From assembly GCF_036174265.1 (NCBI RefSeq), contig NZ_CP108055.1, positions 3,100,001 through 3,164,000 on the forward strand: a stretch of DNA of 64,000 nt, in the 5' to 3' direction. Position 1 is the first letter of the stretch, and the number at the start of each line of letters is the position of its first letter. Of this stretch, positions 9,008 to 17,550 are shown piece after piece. Origin of the DNA: Streptomyces sp. NBC_00285 (GTDB lineage Bacteria; Actinomycetota; Actinomycetes; Streptomycetales; Streptomycetaceae). The translations under genes were made by a program, and so were the position numbers. The notes beneath the pieces are model-generated. The model was not told where the DNA came from, searched no databases, and saw nothing but the letters and a program-made list of their open reading frames with translations.

Positions 9008-9032
9008 TGCAAGACTCTGCAAGCTCTTGCCA
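9008..9032 (+). promoter_or_regulatory. MalR operator cluster before malR
   Basis: Reads TGCAAGACTCTGCAAG then CTCTTGCCA: two TGCAAG direct repeats ten bases apart, followed by CTTGC in inverse orientation. It is 68 bp before the malR start and may serve autoregulation as well as malE control. Confidence 0.65.
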
Positions 9033-9099
9033 TCACTCTCTCGTGCGGGAATCATCCCCTTGCGGGACGAGGGGCGCCGACCAGAACTGAGGGACCGCG

Positions 9100-10164
9100 A
9101 TGACGAAACGGCCGGTACAGTCCGGTGCCGTGACCACACGGCTTGCCGACATCGCCGCTCAGGCGGGGGTGAGCGAAGCGACCGTCAGCCGCGTCCTCAA
9201 CGGCAAGCCGGGCGTCGCCGCCACCACCCGCCAGACCGTGCTCGCCGCACTCGACGTGCTGGGCTACGAGCGTCCGGTCCGGCTGCGGCAGCGCAGCGAG
9301 GGCCTGGTGGGCCTGATCACCCCGGAACTGGAGAACCCGATCTTCCCGGCTCTGGCCCAGGTGATCGGCCAGGCGCTGACCCGGCAGGGCTACACACCGG
9401 TCCTGGCCACCCAGACCCCGGGCGGCTCCACGGAGGACGAGCTCACCGAGATGCTCGTCGACCGGGGCGTGGCCGGAATCATCTACGTCTCCGGGCTGCA
9501 CGCCGACACCACCGCGGACATGCAGCGCTACGAGCAGCTGCGCGCGCAGGGCGTGCCGTTCGTGCTGGTGGACGGCTTCTCGCCGAAGGTGCAGGCGCCG
9601 TTCATCTCCCCCGACGACCGCGCGGCGATGTCACTCGCGGTGACACACCTGGTGTCGCTGGGGCACACGAAGATCGGCCTGGCACTGGGGCCGAAGCGCT
9701 TCGTGCCGGTCCAGCGCAAGATCGAGGGCTTCGTCCGCACCATGCAGGACCTGCTGGGCCTGCCCGCGGCGACCGTCGAGGCGGACCTCGTCCAGCACTC
9801 GCTCTACACCCTGGAGGGCGGTCAGGCGGCCGCCTCGGCGCTCATCGACCGTGACTGCACGGCGGTGGTGTGCGCGAGCGACATGATGGCGCTGGGCGCT
9901 ATACGGGCGGCCCGGCAGCGGGGCCTGGACGTGCCGCGGGACGTCTCGGTCGTGGGGTTCGACGACTCCCCCCTGATCGCCTTCACCGACCCGCCCCTGA
10001 CGACGATCCGCAAGCCGGTGCCGGCGATGGGACAGGCCGCGGTACGCACGCTGCTGGAGGAGATCGGCGGGACGCCCGCGCCGCACAGCGAGTTCGTGTT
10101 CATGCCGGAGCTGGTCGTGCGGGGTTCGACGGCCTCGGCCCCTGGGGAACGCGGTCGTCCGTAG
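9100..10164 (+). CDS. malR: LacI-family maltose regulator MalR
   Basis: 354-residue repressor that shuts off malEFG and probably the amylase genes when no maltodextrin is present. The ATG at 9100 follows GAGGGA by four bases; a GTG at 9130 would give 344 residues, begins right at VTTRLADIA and matches the usual LacI start, but has no good ribosome site. The helix-turn-helix is TRLADIAAQAGVSEATVSRV (12-32) with hinge helix LAALDVLGYERP. The C-terminal periplasmic-binding-like effector domain runs from GLVGLITPELENPIF to FVFMPELVVRGST. It is divergent from malE with operators between. Confidence 0.95.
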   Translation: MTKRPVQSGAVTTRLADIAAQAGVSEATVSRVLNGKPGVAATTRQTVLAALDVLGYERPVRLRQRSEGLVGLITPELENPIFPALAQVIGQALTRQGYTPVLATQTPGGSTEDELTEMLVDRGVAGIIYVSGLHADTTADMQRYEQLRAQGVPFVLVDGFSPKVQAPFISPDDRAAMSLAVTHLVSLGHTKIGLALGPKRFVPVQRKIEGFVRTMQDLLGLPAATVEADLVQHSLYTLEGGQAAASALIDRDCTAVVCASDMMALGAIRAARQRGLDVPRDVSVVGFDDSPLIAFTDPPLTTIRKPVPAMGQAAVRTLLEEIGGTPAPHSEFVFMPELVVRGSTASAPGERGRP

Positions 10165-10178
10165 GACGGAGAAACCGG

Positions 10179-10226
10179 GGTCCGCCCACTGCACCGGTAG
10201 GAGAACGGGACGGTCCGCCCGCTGCA
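10179..10226 (+). repeat. Direct repeat downstream of malR
   Basis: GGTCCGCCCACTGCA (10179-10193) recurs as GGTCCGCCCGCTGCA (10212-10226), one mismatch, period 33 bp. It lies between malR and the PAP2-type gene. Function unknown. Confidence 0.5.
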
Positions 10227-10295
10227 GGACATGCGGGTACAAACCGACCCGGGGATGATCGGTGGGTTAGGCCATTTCTGGCAGACTTTGTCTCT

Positions 10296-11159
10296 ATGGG
10301 TGACTTGACCGTGACCAGTCTGGAAGACCGTGGGAACGCGCCCCTTCCGGGCCCCGTCACGGCCCCGGACCGGCCGGGTCCGCTGCGTCGACTGCGCTCG
10401 CCGCGCCGGCCGCGTCTCTGGTTCGAGGTCCTGCTGATCGCGGTGAGCTACTGGACGTACTCGAAGATCCGCAACGCGGTGCCGGAGCAGAGGACGCAGG
10501 CGCTGCGCAACGCCGACTGGATCTGGCGGACCGAGCACCATCTGGGCATCGCGGTCGAGGAGTCCGTCAACCACGCGGTGAACTCGGTGACTTGGCTCGT
10601 CGTCGGGATGAACTACTACTACGCCACGCTGCACTTCATCGTGACGCTGAGCGTCCTGGTGTGGCTCTTCCGCAGCCATCCCGGCCGGTACGCGGCGACA
10701 CGCACGGTGCTGTTCGCGACGACGGGCGTGGCCCTGGTCGGCTACTACCTGTATCCGCTGGCGCCGCCGCGGCTGATGACCGGCGGCCACTTCGTCGACA
10801 CGGTGGCGGTCCACCGGACCTGGGGCTCGATGGCCTCCGGCGACCTGAAGCACATGTCCAACCAGTACGCCGCGATGCCGTCCATACACATCGGCTGGTC
10901 CCTGTGGTGCGGCCTGACGATCTTCGCGCTGGCGTCGGTGCCGTGGGTACGCGTCCTGGGCCTGCTCTACCCGGCGACGACCCTCCTCGTCATCGTCTCC
11001 ACCGCCAACCACTTCCTGCTCGACGCGGTGGGCGGCATCCTGTGCCTCACGTTCGGCTTCGCGGTGACGGTGATCTGGTACGGCGCACTGCCGTACACAC
11101 TGCCGAGGACGGTACCGGCGAGGAACCGGGGCAGATCATCACTGCCCACGCGCCCCTGA
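10296..11159 (+). CDS. PAP2-superfamily membrane protein
   Basis: 287-residue polytopic membrane protein with about six helices. It contains the PAP2/inositol-phosphorylceramide-synthase-like signature: AMPSIHIGWSLW supplies the S-x-H motif and TANHFLLDAVGG the second conserved His-x3-Asp motif. Such proteins dephosphorylate or exchange head groups of phospholipids or polyprenyl phosphates on the outer membrane face. The ATG at 10296 lacks a Shine-Dalgarno sequence and may be leaderless; GTG codons just downstream are alternatives. It lies between malR and glnE (convergent) and has no evident link to either. Confidence 0.85.
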   Translation: MGDLTVTSLEDRGNAPLPGPVTAPDRPGPLRRLRSPRRPRLWFEVLLIAVSYWTYSKIRNAVPEQRTQALRNADWIWRTEHHLGIAVEESVNHAVNSVTWLVVGMNYYYATLHFIVTLSVLVWLFRSHPGRYAATRTVLFATTGVALVGYYLYPLAPPRLMTGGHFVDTVAVHRTWGSMASGDLKHMSNQYAAMPSIHIGWSLWCGLTIFALASVPWVRVLGLLYPATTLLVIVSTANHFLLDAVGGILCLTFGFAVTVIWYGALPYTLPRTVPARNRGRSSLPTRP

Positions 11160-11220
11160 CCGGACGCCCACCGCGCGACGCCCGAGCGGGCTGCCTGCCA
11201 CGTCCGAGAAGCAATGCCCG

Positions 11221-14208
11221 CTACGCCCCGTAGAACAGCTCCTCCACCACGCCCCGGGCCCGCCGCGCCGTGCGCCGGTAGTCCTCCAGCATGTCGCCCG
11301 CGTGCCCCGGTCCGTAGCCCAGGTACCGCCCCACCGCGGCGAGTTCGCGTGCCTCCGTCGGGAAGGTGTCCCCCGCCCGCCCGCGCACGAGCATCACGGC
11401 GTTGCGCACCCGGGTGGCCAGCACCCACGCCTCGTCGAGAATCGCGGCGTGCTCCGCCGACATGAACCCGGCGCCCTGCGCCGCGGCGAGCGCCGCGCGG
11501 GTGCGGGTGGTGCGCAGGCCCGGCTCGGTGGCGCCGTGCCGCATCTGGAGGAGCTGAACAGTCCACTCGACGTCGGAGAGCCCGCCGGGCCCGAGCTTGG
11601 TGTGCAGCTTGGGGTCGGCGCCGCGCGGCATCCGCTCGGACTCCATACGTGCCTTCAGCCGCCGGATCTCACGGGCCGCGTCGTCGCCGAGGCCGGCCGC
11701 CGGATAGCGCAGGGGGTTGATCAGCTCGATGAAGCGACCGCCCAACTCCTCGTCCCCTGCGACCGGTTCGGCCCGCAGCAGCGCCTGCGACTCCCATCCC
11801 AGCGACCAGCGGCGGTAGTAGGCGGCGTACGACGTCAACGTCCGCACCAGCGGCCCGGACTTGCCCTCCGGGCGCAGGTCGGCGTCGATGAGCAGCGGGG
11901 GGTCGGCGCTCGGGATCTGAAGCAGCCTGCGCATCTCGGAGACGACCTTGTTGGCGGCCTCGGAGGCCGTCCGCTCGTCGACGCCGTCGCGCGGCTCGTG
12001 CACGAACAGGACGTCCGCGTCGGAGCCGTAGCCGAGTTCGTGGCCGCCGAAGCGGCCCATGCCGATCACGGCGAACCGGGTCGGCAGGGTGTCGCCCCAG
12101 CCGCCCCGGACCACCGCGCGCAGGGTGCCGGCGAGGGTGGCGGCCGTCAGGTCGGACACCGCGTCGCCGACCCTGTCCACGAGGGCGCCCTGGTCCGGTT
12201 CGGCGGGCTGGGTCTCGGTGCCGTAGGAGCCGACGATGTCCGCGGCGGCCGTACGGAAGAGCTCGCGGCGCCGGACCCCACGGGCCGCGGTGACCGCCTG
12301 TACGGCTCCGTCGGCGCGGCCGACCGCGGCAAGGATCTCCTGTTCGAGACCGGCCCGTCCGCGCGGGTCGAGGCCGCCGCCGTCGCCGTCCCCGAGGAGC
12401 GCCACGGCTTCGGGGGCACGCATGAGCAGGTCGGGGGCGAGACGTCCGGCGGACAGGACGCGGGCGACGTTCTCGGCGGCCGCGCCCTCGTCCCGGAGCA
12501 GCCGTAGGTACCAGGGGGTCTTGCCCAACGCGTCCGACACCTTGCGGAAGTTGAGCAGTCCGGCGTCCGGGTCGGCGGACTCGGCGAACCAACCCAGCAG
12601 CACGGGAAGGAGAGTTCGCTGGATCGCGGCCTTGCGGGTGACGCCGGAGGCGAGCGCCTCCAGGTGGCGCAGCGCGGCGGCCGGATCGGCGTACCCCAGC
12701 GCGACCAGCCGTTCGCGGGCCGCCACCGGGCTCAACCGTGCTTCGCCAGGCCCGAGTTGGGCCACCGCGTCCAGCAGCGGCCGGTAGAACAGCTTCTCGT
12801 GCAGCCGTCGTACGACGGAGGCGTGCCGCTTCCACTCTCGGTTCAGCTCGGTCACCGGGTCGGTGCGCAGGCCGAGTGAGCGGCCGAGTCGGCGCAGGTC
12901 GGCCTCGTCCTCGGGGACGAGGTGGGTACGGCGCAGCCGGAACAGCTGGATGCGGTGCTCCATGGAGCGCAGGAAGCGGTAGGCGGTGTCGAGTTGGGCG
13001 GCGTCGGCGCGGCCGACGTAACCGCCGGCGGCGAGCGCCTGGAGCGCGTTCAGGGTGGTGCCGCTGCGCAGCGAACCGTCCTCGCGGCCGTGCACCAGCT
13101 GGAGGAGCTGCACGGCGAACTCGACGTCCCGCAGGCCGCCGGGACCGAGCTTCAACTGCCGGTCCACTTCGCCGACGGGGATGGTCTCGACGACCCGGCG
13201 CCGCATCTTCTGCACGTCGGCGACGAAGTTCTCGCGCTCGGCGGCCTTCCAGACGAGGGGTTCCAGGGCCGCGATGTACCGCTCGCCGAGGTCGAGGTCG
13301 CCGGCCACCGGGCGAGCCTTGAGGAGGGCCTGGAACTCCCAGGTCTTGGCCCAGCGCTGGTAGTAGGCGAGGTGGCTGGACAGGGTGCGGACGAGGGGGC
13401 CGTTGCGGCCCTCGGGCCGCAGATTGGCGTCCACGGGCCAGATCGACCCCTCGACGGTGGTCTCGGAGCACACCCGCATCATGTGCGAGGCGAGCTTGGT
13501 GGCGGCGCGCAGGGCCTTGCCCTCGTCGGCGCCCTCGGTCACCTCGGCGACGAAGATGACGTCGACGTCGGACACGTAGTTCAGCTCATGGCCGCCGCAC
13601 TTGCCCATCGCGACCACCGCGAGCCGGCACAGCGCGGCGTCGTCCGGGGCGGCCGCACACGCTATGGCGAGCGCTGCGCGCAGGGTCGCGGTGGCGAGGT
13701 CGGCGAGCTCGGCGGCGGTCTCGGCGAGGTCGGTGGTGCCGCACACGTCACGGGCGGCGATGGACAGCAGACAGCGGCGGTAGGCGACGCGCAGGGCGAC
13801 GGGGTCGGTGGCCCCGGCGAGCTCGCGCTCGAACTCCTCCACGCCGGGGTGCAGATCGCGGGGCTCGTAGGTGACGAGGGCCTGCCAGTCGCTGGGGTGC
13901 CGGGCCAGATGCTCGGCCAGCGCGGCGGACGCGCCGAGCACCCCGAGCAGCCGGTCCCGCAACGGCTTCGCCGCTATCACCGTGTCGAGCAGTTCGCGGC
14001 CGGGCTGCGCCTCCAGAAGCCGCACGAGGCCGAGCAGCGCGAGGTCGGGGTCGGCGGTCGCACCGAGGGCCTCCAGCAGCACCGGGTCGTTGCGTACGGC
14101 GCTCAGCTCCCCGCTCTCCAACAGCCGCTCGGCGGCCGACGGATCGGTGAAACCGTGCCGCAGCAGCCGCGTGAAGGTACTGCTCCTGCGCCCCGGCGCC
14201 GCCGTCAT
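11221..14208 (-). CDS. glnE: Bifunctional glutamine synthetase adenylyltransferase / adenylyl-removing enzyme
   Basis: 995-residue cytoplasmic enzyme that adds AMP to, and removes it from, glutamine synthetase in response to nitrogen state. The ATG at 14208 follows GGGAGG by six bases. It has two nucleotidyltransferase halves. The N-terminal deadenylylation domain shows MGKCGGHELN...SDVDVIFV with metal-binding Asp214 and Asp216. The C-terminal adenylylation domain shows GMGRFGGHELGYGSDADVLF near 711-731. A GlnD-like PII-UTase linker lies after each (LGPGGLRDVEF and LGPGGLSDVEW). Full length for the actinobacterial family. A glutamine synthetase family gene lies 1 kb away. Confidence 0.97.
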   Translation of the reverse strand: MTAAPGRRSSTFTRLLRHGFTDPSAAERLLESGELSAVRNDPVLLEALGATADPDLALLGLVRLLEAQPGRELLDTVIAAKPLRDRLLGVLGASAALAEHLARHPSDWQALVTYEPRDLHPGVEEFERELAGATDPVALRVAYRRCLLSIAARDVCGTTDLAETAAELADLATATLRAALAIACAAAPDDAALCRLAVVAMGKCGGHELNYVSDVDVIFVAEVTEGADEGKALRAATKLASHMMRVCSETTVEGSIWPVDANLRPEGRNGPLVRTLSSHLAYYQRWAKTWEFQALLKARPVAGDLDLGERYIAALEPLVWKAAERENFVADVQKMRRRVVETIPVGEVDRQLKLGPGGLRDVEFAVQLLQLVHGREDGSLRSGTTLNALQALAAGGYVGRADAAQLDTAYRFLRSMEHRIQLFRLRRTHLVPEDEADLRRLGRSLGLRTDPVTELNREWKRHASVVRRLHEKLFYRPLLDAVAQLGPGEARLSPVAARERLVALGYADPAAALRHLEALASGVTRKAAIQRTLLPVLLGWFAESADPDAGLLNFRKVSDALGKTPWYLRLLRDEGAAAENVARVLSAGRLAPDLLMRAPEAVALLGDGDGGGLDPRGRAGLEQEILAAVGRADGAVQAVTAARGVRRRELFRTAAADIVGSYGTETQPAEPDQGALVDRVGDAVSDLTAATLAGTLRAVVRGGWGDTLPTRFAVIGMGRFGGHELGYGSDADVLFVHEPRDGVDERTASEAANKVVSEMRRLLQIPSADPPLLIDADLRPEGKSGPLVRTLTSYAAYYRRWSLGWESQALLRAEPVAGDEELGGRFIELINPLRYPAAGLGDDAAREIRRLKARMESERMPRGADPKLHTKLGPGGLSDVEWTVQLLQMRHGATEPGLRTTRTRAALAAAQGAGFMSAEHAAILDEAWVLATRVRNAVMLVRGRAGDTFPTEARELAAVGRYLGYGPGHAGDMLEDYRRTARRARGVVEELFYGA

Positions 14209-14693
14209 CCCCGGCCTCCCGTCCGATCAAGGTCGTATCGATCGAGCCTAACCGGAGAGCCGGGGATGAGCGCCGGGACGCGGGCGGATGGTTTCCGACC
14301 GGCACGGGGCCCGGCGGTGCGCCGCGGCAGGGCTGGGCCGGGTCGTGCGAGTGCGCCTCGACGCGAGTGCGCCTCAAGCGGACGGGCCACGGCCGCTCGC
14401 CGAGCGGCTCGTCGTCTCTCCAGGCCCGAGCAGGTCCCGTCCGCAGGCAGGAACGGTCCGGGTGTCCGGCTCAGCGAGGCGGCACGAGCCGGCCGCGGTG
14501 CGGGAGGCGGAGTACGGCGGTTCCTTGCGCTTCGAGGTGCGGGACGGCCCGTTCCGTCACGGGCCGGCACTCGGCGTCGTCCACGCGGTGGCGCCGCGGA
14601 CGGTTTTCGGCTTCGGTAAGGGGAGCCGTTCGGCCGCACGCGGTGGCGCTTGTGGCCGAACGGCCGTACTGACGTCGACAAGGGAGTCACGCC
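14209..14693. other. 485-bp region between glnE and the VOC gene without a convincing gene
   Basis: Arginine-rich frames cross it but have no ribosome site or recognisable domain. The one structured element is a 10-bp inverted repeat, CCGTTCGGCC (14626-14635) with GGCCGAACGG (14654-14663), 31 bp before the VOC start. It could be an operator or leader hairpin. Promoters for the divergent flanking genes must lie here. Confidence 0.6.
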
Positions 14694-15128
14694 ATGGACA
14701 TGAGCCTCGAAGTGATCCTGCTGCCGGTCACGGACGTGGACCGGGCCAAGGAGTTCTACCGGGACAAGGTCGGCTTCCACGTGGACCTGGACGGCGAGGT
14801 GATGGAGGGCGTCCGGATCTGTCAGCTGACCCCGCCCGGATCGGGCTGTTCCATCGCCCTGGTGGACGGCCTCCAGATTCCGACGGGAGCCCCGCAGCCC
14901 GGCACGTACCACGGCATGCAACTGTGCGTCACGGACGCGAAGACGGCCTACGAGGAGCTGACCTCCCGCGGCCTGGACGTGAGCGAACCGGTCCAGTTCG
15001 CCCCGCGGGACGGCGCCACCTTCATGTACTTCAAGGACCCCGACGGCAACGGCTGGGCGATCCAGGAGTACAAGCGCCGCGAGACGGAGCCGCTGCACCA
15101 GGTACTGGCGCAGCAGGCGGCGGAGTAG
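14694..15128 (+). CDS. VOC-superfamily (glyoxalase/bleomycin-resistance-like) protein
   Basis: 144-residue cytoplasmic protein made of two beta-alpha-beta-beta-beta modules. MSLEVILLPVTDVDRAKEFY and GFHVDLD mark the first, MQLCVTDAKTAYEEL and FMYFKDPDGNGWAIQEY the second. The terminal DPDGN...W..E is the usual metal-site strand. The ATG at 14694 is preceded by GGGAG eight bases away. The substrate is unknown; homologues are often labelled lactoylglutathione lyase on weak grounds. Convergent with glnA2 across a shared terminator. Confidence 0.9.
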   Translation: MDMSLEVILLPVTDVDRAKEFYRDKVGFHVDLDGEVMEGVRICQLTPPGSGCSIALVDGLQIPTGAPQPGTYHGMQLCVTDAKTAYEELTSRGLDVSEPVQFAPRDGATFMYFKDPDGNGWAIQEYKRRETEPLHQVLAQQAAE

Positions 15129-15137
15129 GCAATGCCA

Positions 15138-15170
15138 AAGGGGGCGCGGTTTCACTCTCCGCGCCCCCTT
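15138..15170. terminator. Bidirectional terminator between the VOC gene and glnA2
   Basis: AAGGGGGCGCGG (15138-15149) pairs perfectly with CCGCGCCCCCTT (15159-15170), nine-base loop; outer GCC/GGC bases extend the stem. Convergent stops lie 10-13 bp on either side. Confidence 0.85.
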
Positions 15171-15182
15171 CGGCAGAAATCC

Positions 15183-16544
15183 CTACAGCACCGGCAGGTT
15201 CTTCCGCAGCTCGAACGCGGTGACCTCGCTGCGGTACTCCTCCCACTCCGACTTCTTGTTGCGCAGGAAGAAGTCGAAGACGTGCTCGCCCAGCGTCTCG
15301 GCCACCAGGTCGCTGCGCTCCATGAGGGTCAGTGCCTCGCCCAGGTTCTGGGGCAGCGGCTCGATGCCCATCGCGCGGCGCTCGGCGTCGGAGAGGGCCC
15401 AGACGTCGTCCTCGGCGCCCGGAGGCAGTTCGTAGCCCTCCTCGACGCCCTTGAGGCCGGCGGCCAGGAGCATGGCGTACGCGAGGTACGGGTTGGCGCC
15501 GGAGTCGATGGAGCGGACCTCGATGCGGGCCGAGCCGGTCTTGCCGGGCTTGTACATCGGGACGCGGACCAGGGCGGAGCGGTTGTTGTGGCCCCAGCAG
15601 ATGTAGGAGGGGGCCTCACCGCCGGCGCCGGCGGTGCGCTCGGAGCCGCCCCAGATGCGCTTGTAGGAGTTGACCCACTGGTTGGTGACCGCGGAGATCT
15701 CCGCGGCGTGCTTCAGCAGGCCCGCGATGAAGGAGCGGCCGACCTTGGAGAGCTGGTACTCCGAGCCGGACTCGTAGAACGCGTTCCGGTCTCCCTCGAA
15801 GAGGGAGAGGTGGGTGTGCATGCCCGAGCCGGGGTGCTCCGAGAACGGCTTCGGCATGAACGTCGCCTGGACGCCCTGCTCCAGCGCCACCTGCTTCATG
15901 ACCAGGCGGAACGTCATGATGTTGTCCGCCGTCGAGAGCGCGTCCGCGTACCGCAGGTCGATCTCCTGCTGGCCGGGGGCGCCCTCGTGGTGGGAGAACT
16001 CGACCGAGATGCCCATCGACTCGAGCATGGTGATCGCCTGGCGGCGGAAGTCCATGCCGATGTTCTGGGGGGTGTGGTCGAAGTAGCCGGAGTTGTCGGC
16101 CGGGGTGGGGCGCGAGCCGTCCAGGGGCCGGTCCTTCAGCAGGAAGAACTCGATCTCCGGGTGGGTGTAGAAGGTGAAGCCCAGGTCCGAGGTGCGCGCC
16201 AGGGCACGCTTCAGCACGTACCGGGGGTCCGCGAAGGACGGGGAGCCGTCCGGCATGAGGATGTCGCAGAACATCCGGGCCGTTCCGGGGGCCTCGGCGC
16301 GCCAGGGCAGTACCTGGAAGGTCGACGGGTCCGGCTTGGCGATCATGTCGGACTCGTACACGCGAGCGAATCCCTCGATCGCGGAGCCGTCGAATCCGAT
16401 GCCCTCGTCGAAGGCCTGTTCCAGCTCCGCCGGGGCCACGGCGACGGACTTGAGGAAGCCCAGCACGTCCGTGAACCACAGGCGTACGAACCGGATGTCG
16501 CGCTCCTCCAATGTCCGGAGCACGAACTCCTGCTGCTTGTCCAT
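15183..16544 (-). CDS. glnA2: Glutamine synthetase-family ligase, GlnA2 type
   Basis: 453-residue type I glutamine synthetase homologue. The start at 16544 gives the usual MDKQQEFVL opening with a GGGGAAG site; an ATG five codons earlier is possible. Core motifs are present: FDGSAIEGF (51-59) where classical GlnA has FDGSSI-GF, HPEIEFFL with metal Glu130/Glu132, GSGMHTHLSLF, NRSALVRVP and EVRSIDSGANPYLAY. The adenylylation-loop area reads EGYELPPGAED, so a Tyr is present but the usual N/D-L-Y context is not. From memory, the equivalent S. coelicolor gene (SCO2241) is a gamma-glutamylpolyamine synthetase; the substrate here is inferred from position and these differences. Upstream 340 bp are shared with the divergent DUF3105 gene. 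Confidence 0.85.
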   Translation of the reverse strand: MDKQQEFVLRTLEERDIRFVRLWFTDVLGFLKSVAVAPAELEQAFDEGIGFDGSAIEGFARVYESDMIAKPDPSTFQVLPWRAEAPGTARMFCDILMPDGSPSFADPRYVLKRALARTSDLGFTFYTHPEIEFFLLKDRPLDGSRPTPADNSGYFDHTPQNIGMDFRRQAITMLESMGISVEFSHHEGAPGQQEIDLRYADALSTADNIMTFRLVMKQVALEQGVQATFMPKPFSEHPGSGMHTHLSLFEGDRNAFYESGSEYQLSKVGRSFIAGLLKHAAEISAVTNQWVNSYKRIWGGSERTAGAGGEAPSYICWGHNNRSALVRVPMYKPGKTGSARIEVRSIDSGANPYLAYAMLLAAGLKGVEEGYELPPGAEDDVWALSDAERRAMGIEPLPQNLGEALTLMERSDLVAETLGEHVFDFFLRNKKSEWEEYRSEVTAFELRKNLPVL

Positions 16545-16884
16545 CTTCCGCTTCCCCATCCTTGCTGGTCAGGCCGCCTGTCTCCCTGTCCCGCAGGAGG
16601 CGGTCGGGCACCTGAGCATCACACCACAACACCATTTCATGCGCGTTGCCGACCTTGATCGTCCGAGCGACCCAGGAATGAACGCCTCACGTCCGGCGGA
16701 TGCACTGCTCCACCGCCCATCTTGCCTGCTCGGACTGACATACGTAATGCCCGGCCGTTCGCGTCTCACCGCGCGTCACGGGTTTCCTGCGGACTCCCTA
16801 CGAGATGCCACCCCCGCCCCACTACGATCAGCGGACCGATCGTCACCATCCGTCCAGCCCCTTTCCCCCAGAAGGACACACCTC
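16545..16884. promoter_or_regulatory. Divergent control region of glnA2 and the DUF3105 gene
   Basis: 340 bp without a supported gene. A TACGAT hexamer at about 16823 is a plausible -10 for the rightward gene, 60 bp before its ATG. No GlnR-like box was recognised with confidence. Confidence 0.5.
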
Positions 16885-17550
16885 ATGGGTTCCGCCAAGA
16901 AGAGCACCTCCGCGGCACGCAAGGCACGCATAGAGGAGATGCGGCGCGCAGAGCAGTCCCGGGAGCGCCGCAACAGGATCCTCGTCGTCACCGCCAGCGT
17001 GGTGGTCGTGGCCGCCCTGGTCACCGGCGCCGTCGTGCTGGTGCAGTCGCAGTCGGACGACGGCACGAGCACCGCGGCCGACTCCAAGGGGGCGGGGCAC
17101 TTCGTTACGGGCTCGGACGGGGTGAAGACCTGGAAGGGCACCCTGGGCCGCACCCACGTCGCCAAGACCGTGACGTACCCGATGGAGCCCCCGGTCGGCG
17201 GAGACCACAACCAGGTGTGGATGAACTGCAACGGCGACGTCTACGCCAAGGCGCTCAACAACATGAACGCCGTGCACTCCCTGGAGCACGGCGCGGTCTG
17301 GGTGACGTATACGAGCAAGGCCCCGAAGGCCGACGTCGCGGCGCTCGCGGCGAAGGTGAAGAAGACGCCGTACACGCTGATGAGTCCCGACGACAAGCAG
17401 AAGGACCCGATCATGCTGTCGGCGTGGGGTCACCAGCGGACGGTGACGGGGGCCGACGACCCGAACGTCGACAAGTTCTTCGAGAAGTTCGTGCAGGGCC
17501 AGCAGACGCCCGAGCCGGGCGCGGCGTGCACGAGCGGTCTGTCGCAGTGA
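16885..17550 (+). CDS. DUF3105 membrane-anchored protein
   Basis: 221-residue protein with a basic, coiled N-terminus (KKSTSAARKARIEEMRRAEQ), one membrane helix at about 32-52 (ILVVTASVVVVAALVTGAVV) and an extracytoplasmic DUF3105 domain marked by PPVGGDHNQVWMNC, AVHSLEHGAVWVTY and the C-terminal CTSGLSQ. The two cysteines could form a disulfide. The ATG has AGAAGGA eight bases upstream. Its stop overlaps the start of the DUF305 gene (GTGA), so the two are translationally coupled and likely act together at the cell surface. Function unknown; the conserved His residues suggest metal binding (inference). Confidence 0.88.
   Translation: MGSAKKSTSAARKARIEEMRRAEQSRERRNRILVVTASVVVVAALVTGAVVLVQSQSDDGTSTAADSKGAGHFVTGSDGVKTWKGTLGRTHVAKTVTYPMEPPVGGDHNQVWMNCNGDVYAKALNNMNAVHSLEHGAVWVTYTSKAPKADVAALAAKVKKTPYTLMSPDDKQKDPIMLSAWGHQRTVTGADDPNVDKFFEKFVQGQQTPEPGAACTSGLSQ

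Larger units (their letters stand above)
8757..9099. promoter_or_regulatory. Divergent malE/malR control region
   Basis: 343 bp without a gene. It is locally AT-richer than its surroundings (8865-8935) and carries clusters of CTTGC/GCAAG units on both sides. Those near malE are at 8871-8916 and those near malR at 9008-9032. Reading frames crossing it show no homology or ribosome site and are not called. Confidence 0.8.

Noticed and set aside
14266..14619. Arg-rich frame between glnE and the VOC gene
   Set aside because: No ribosome site or domain; composition like other shadow frames.
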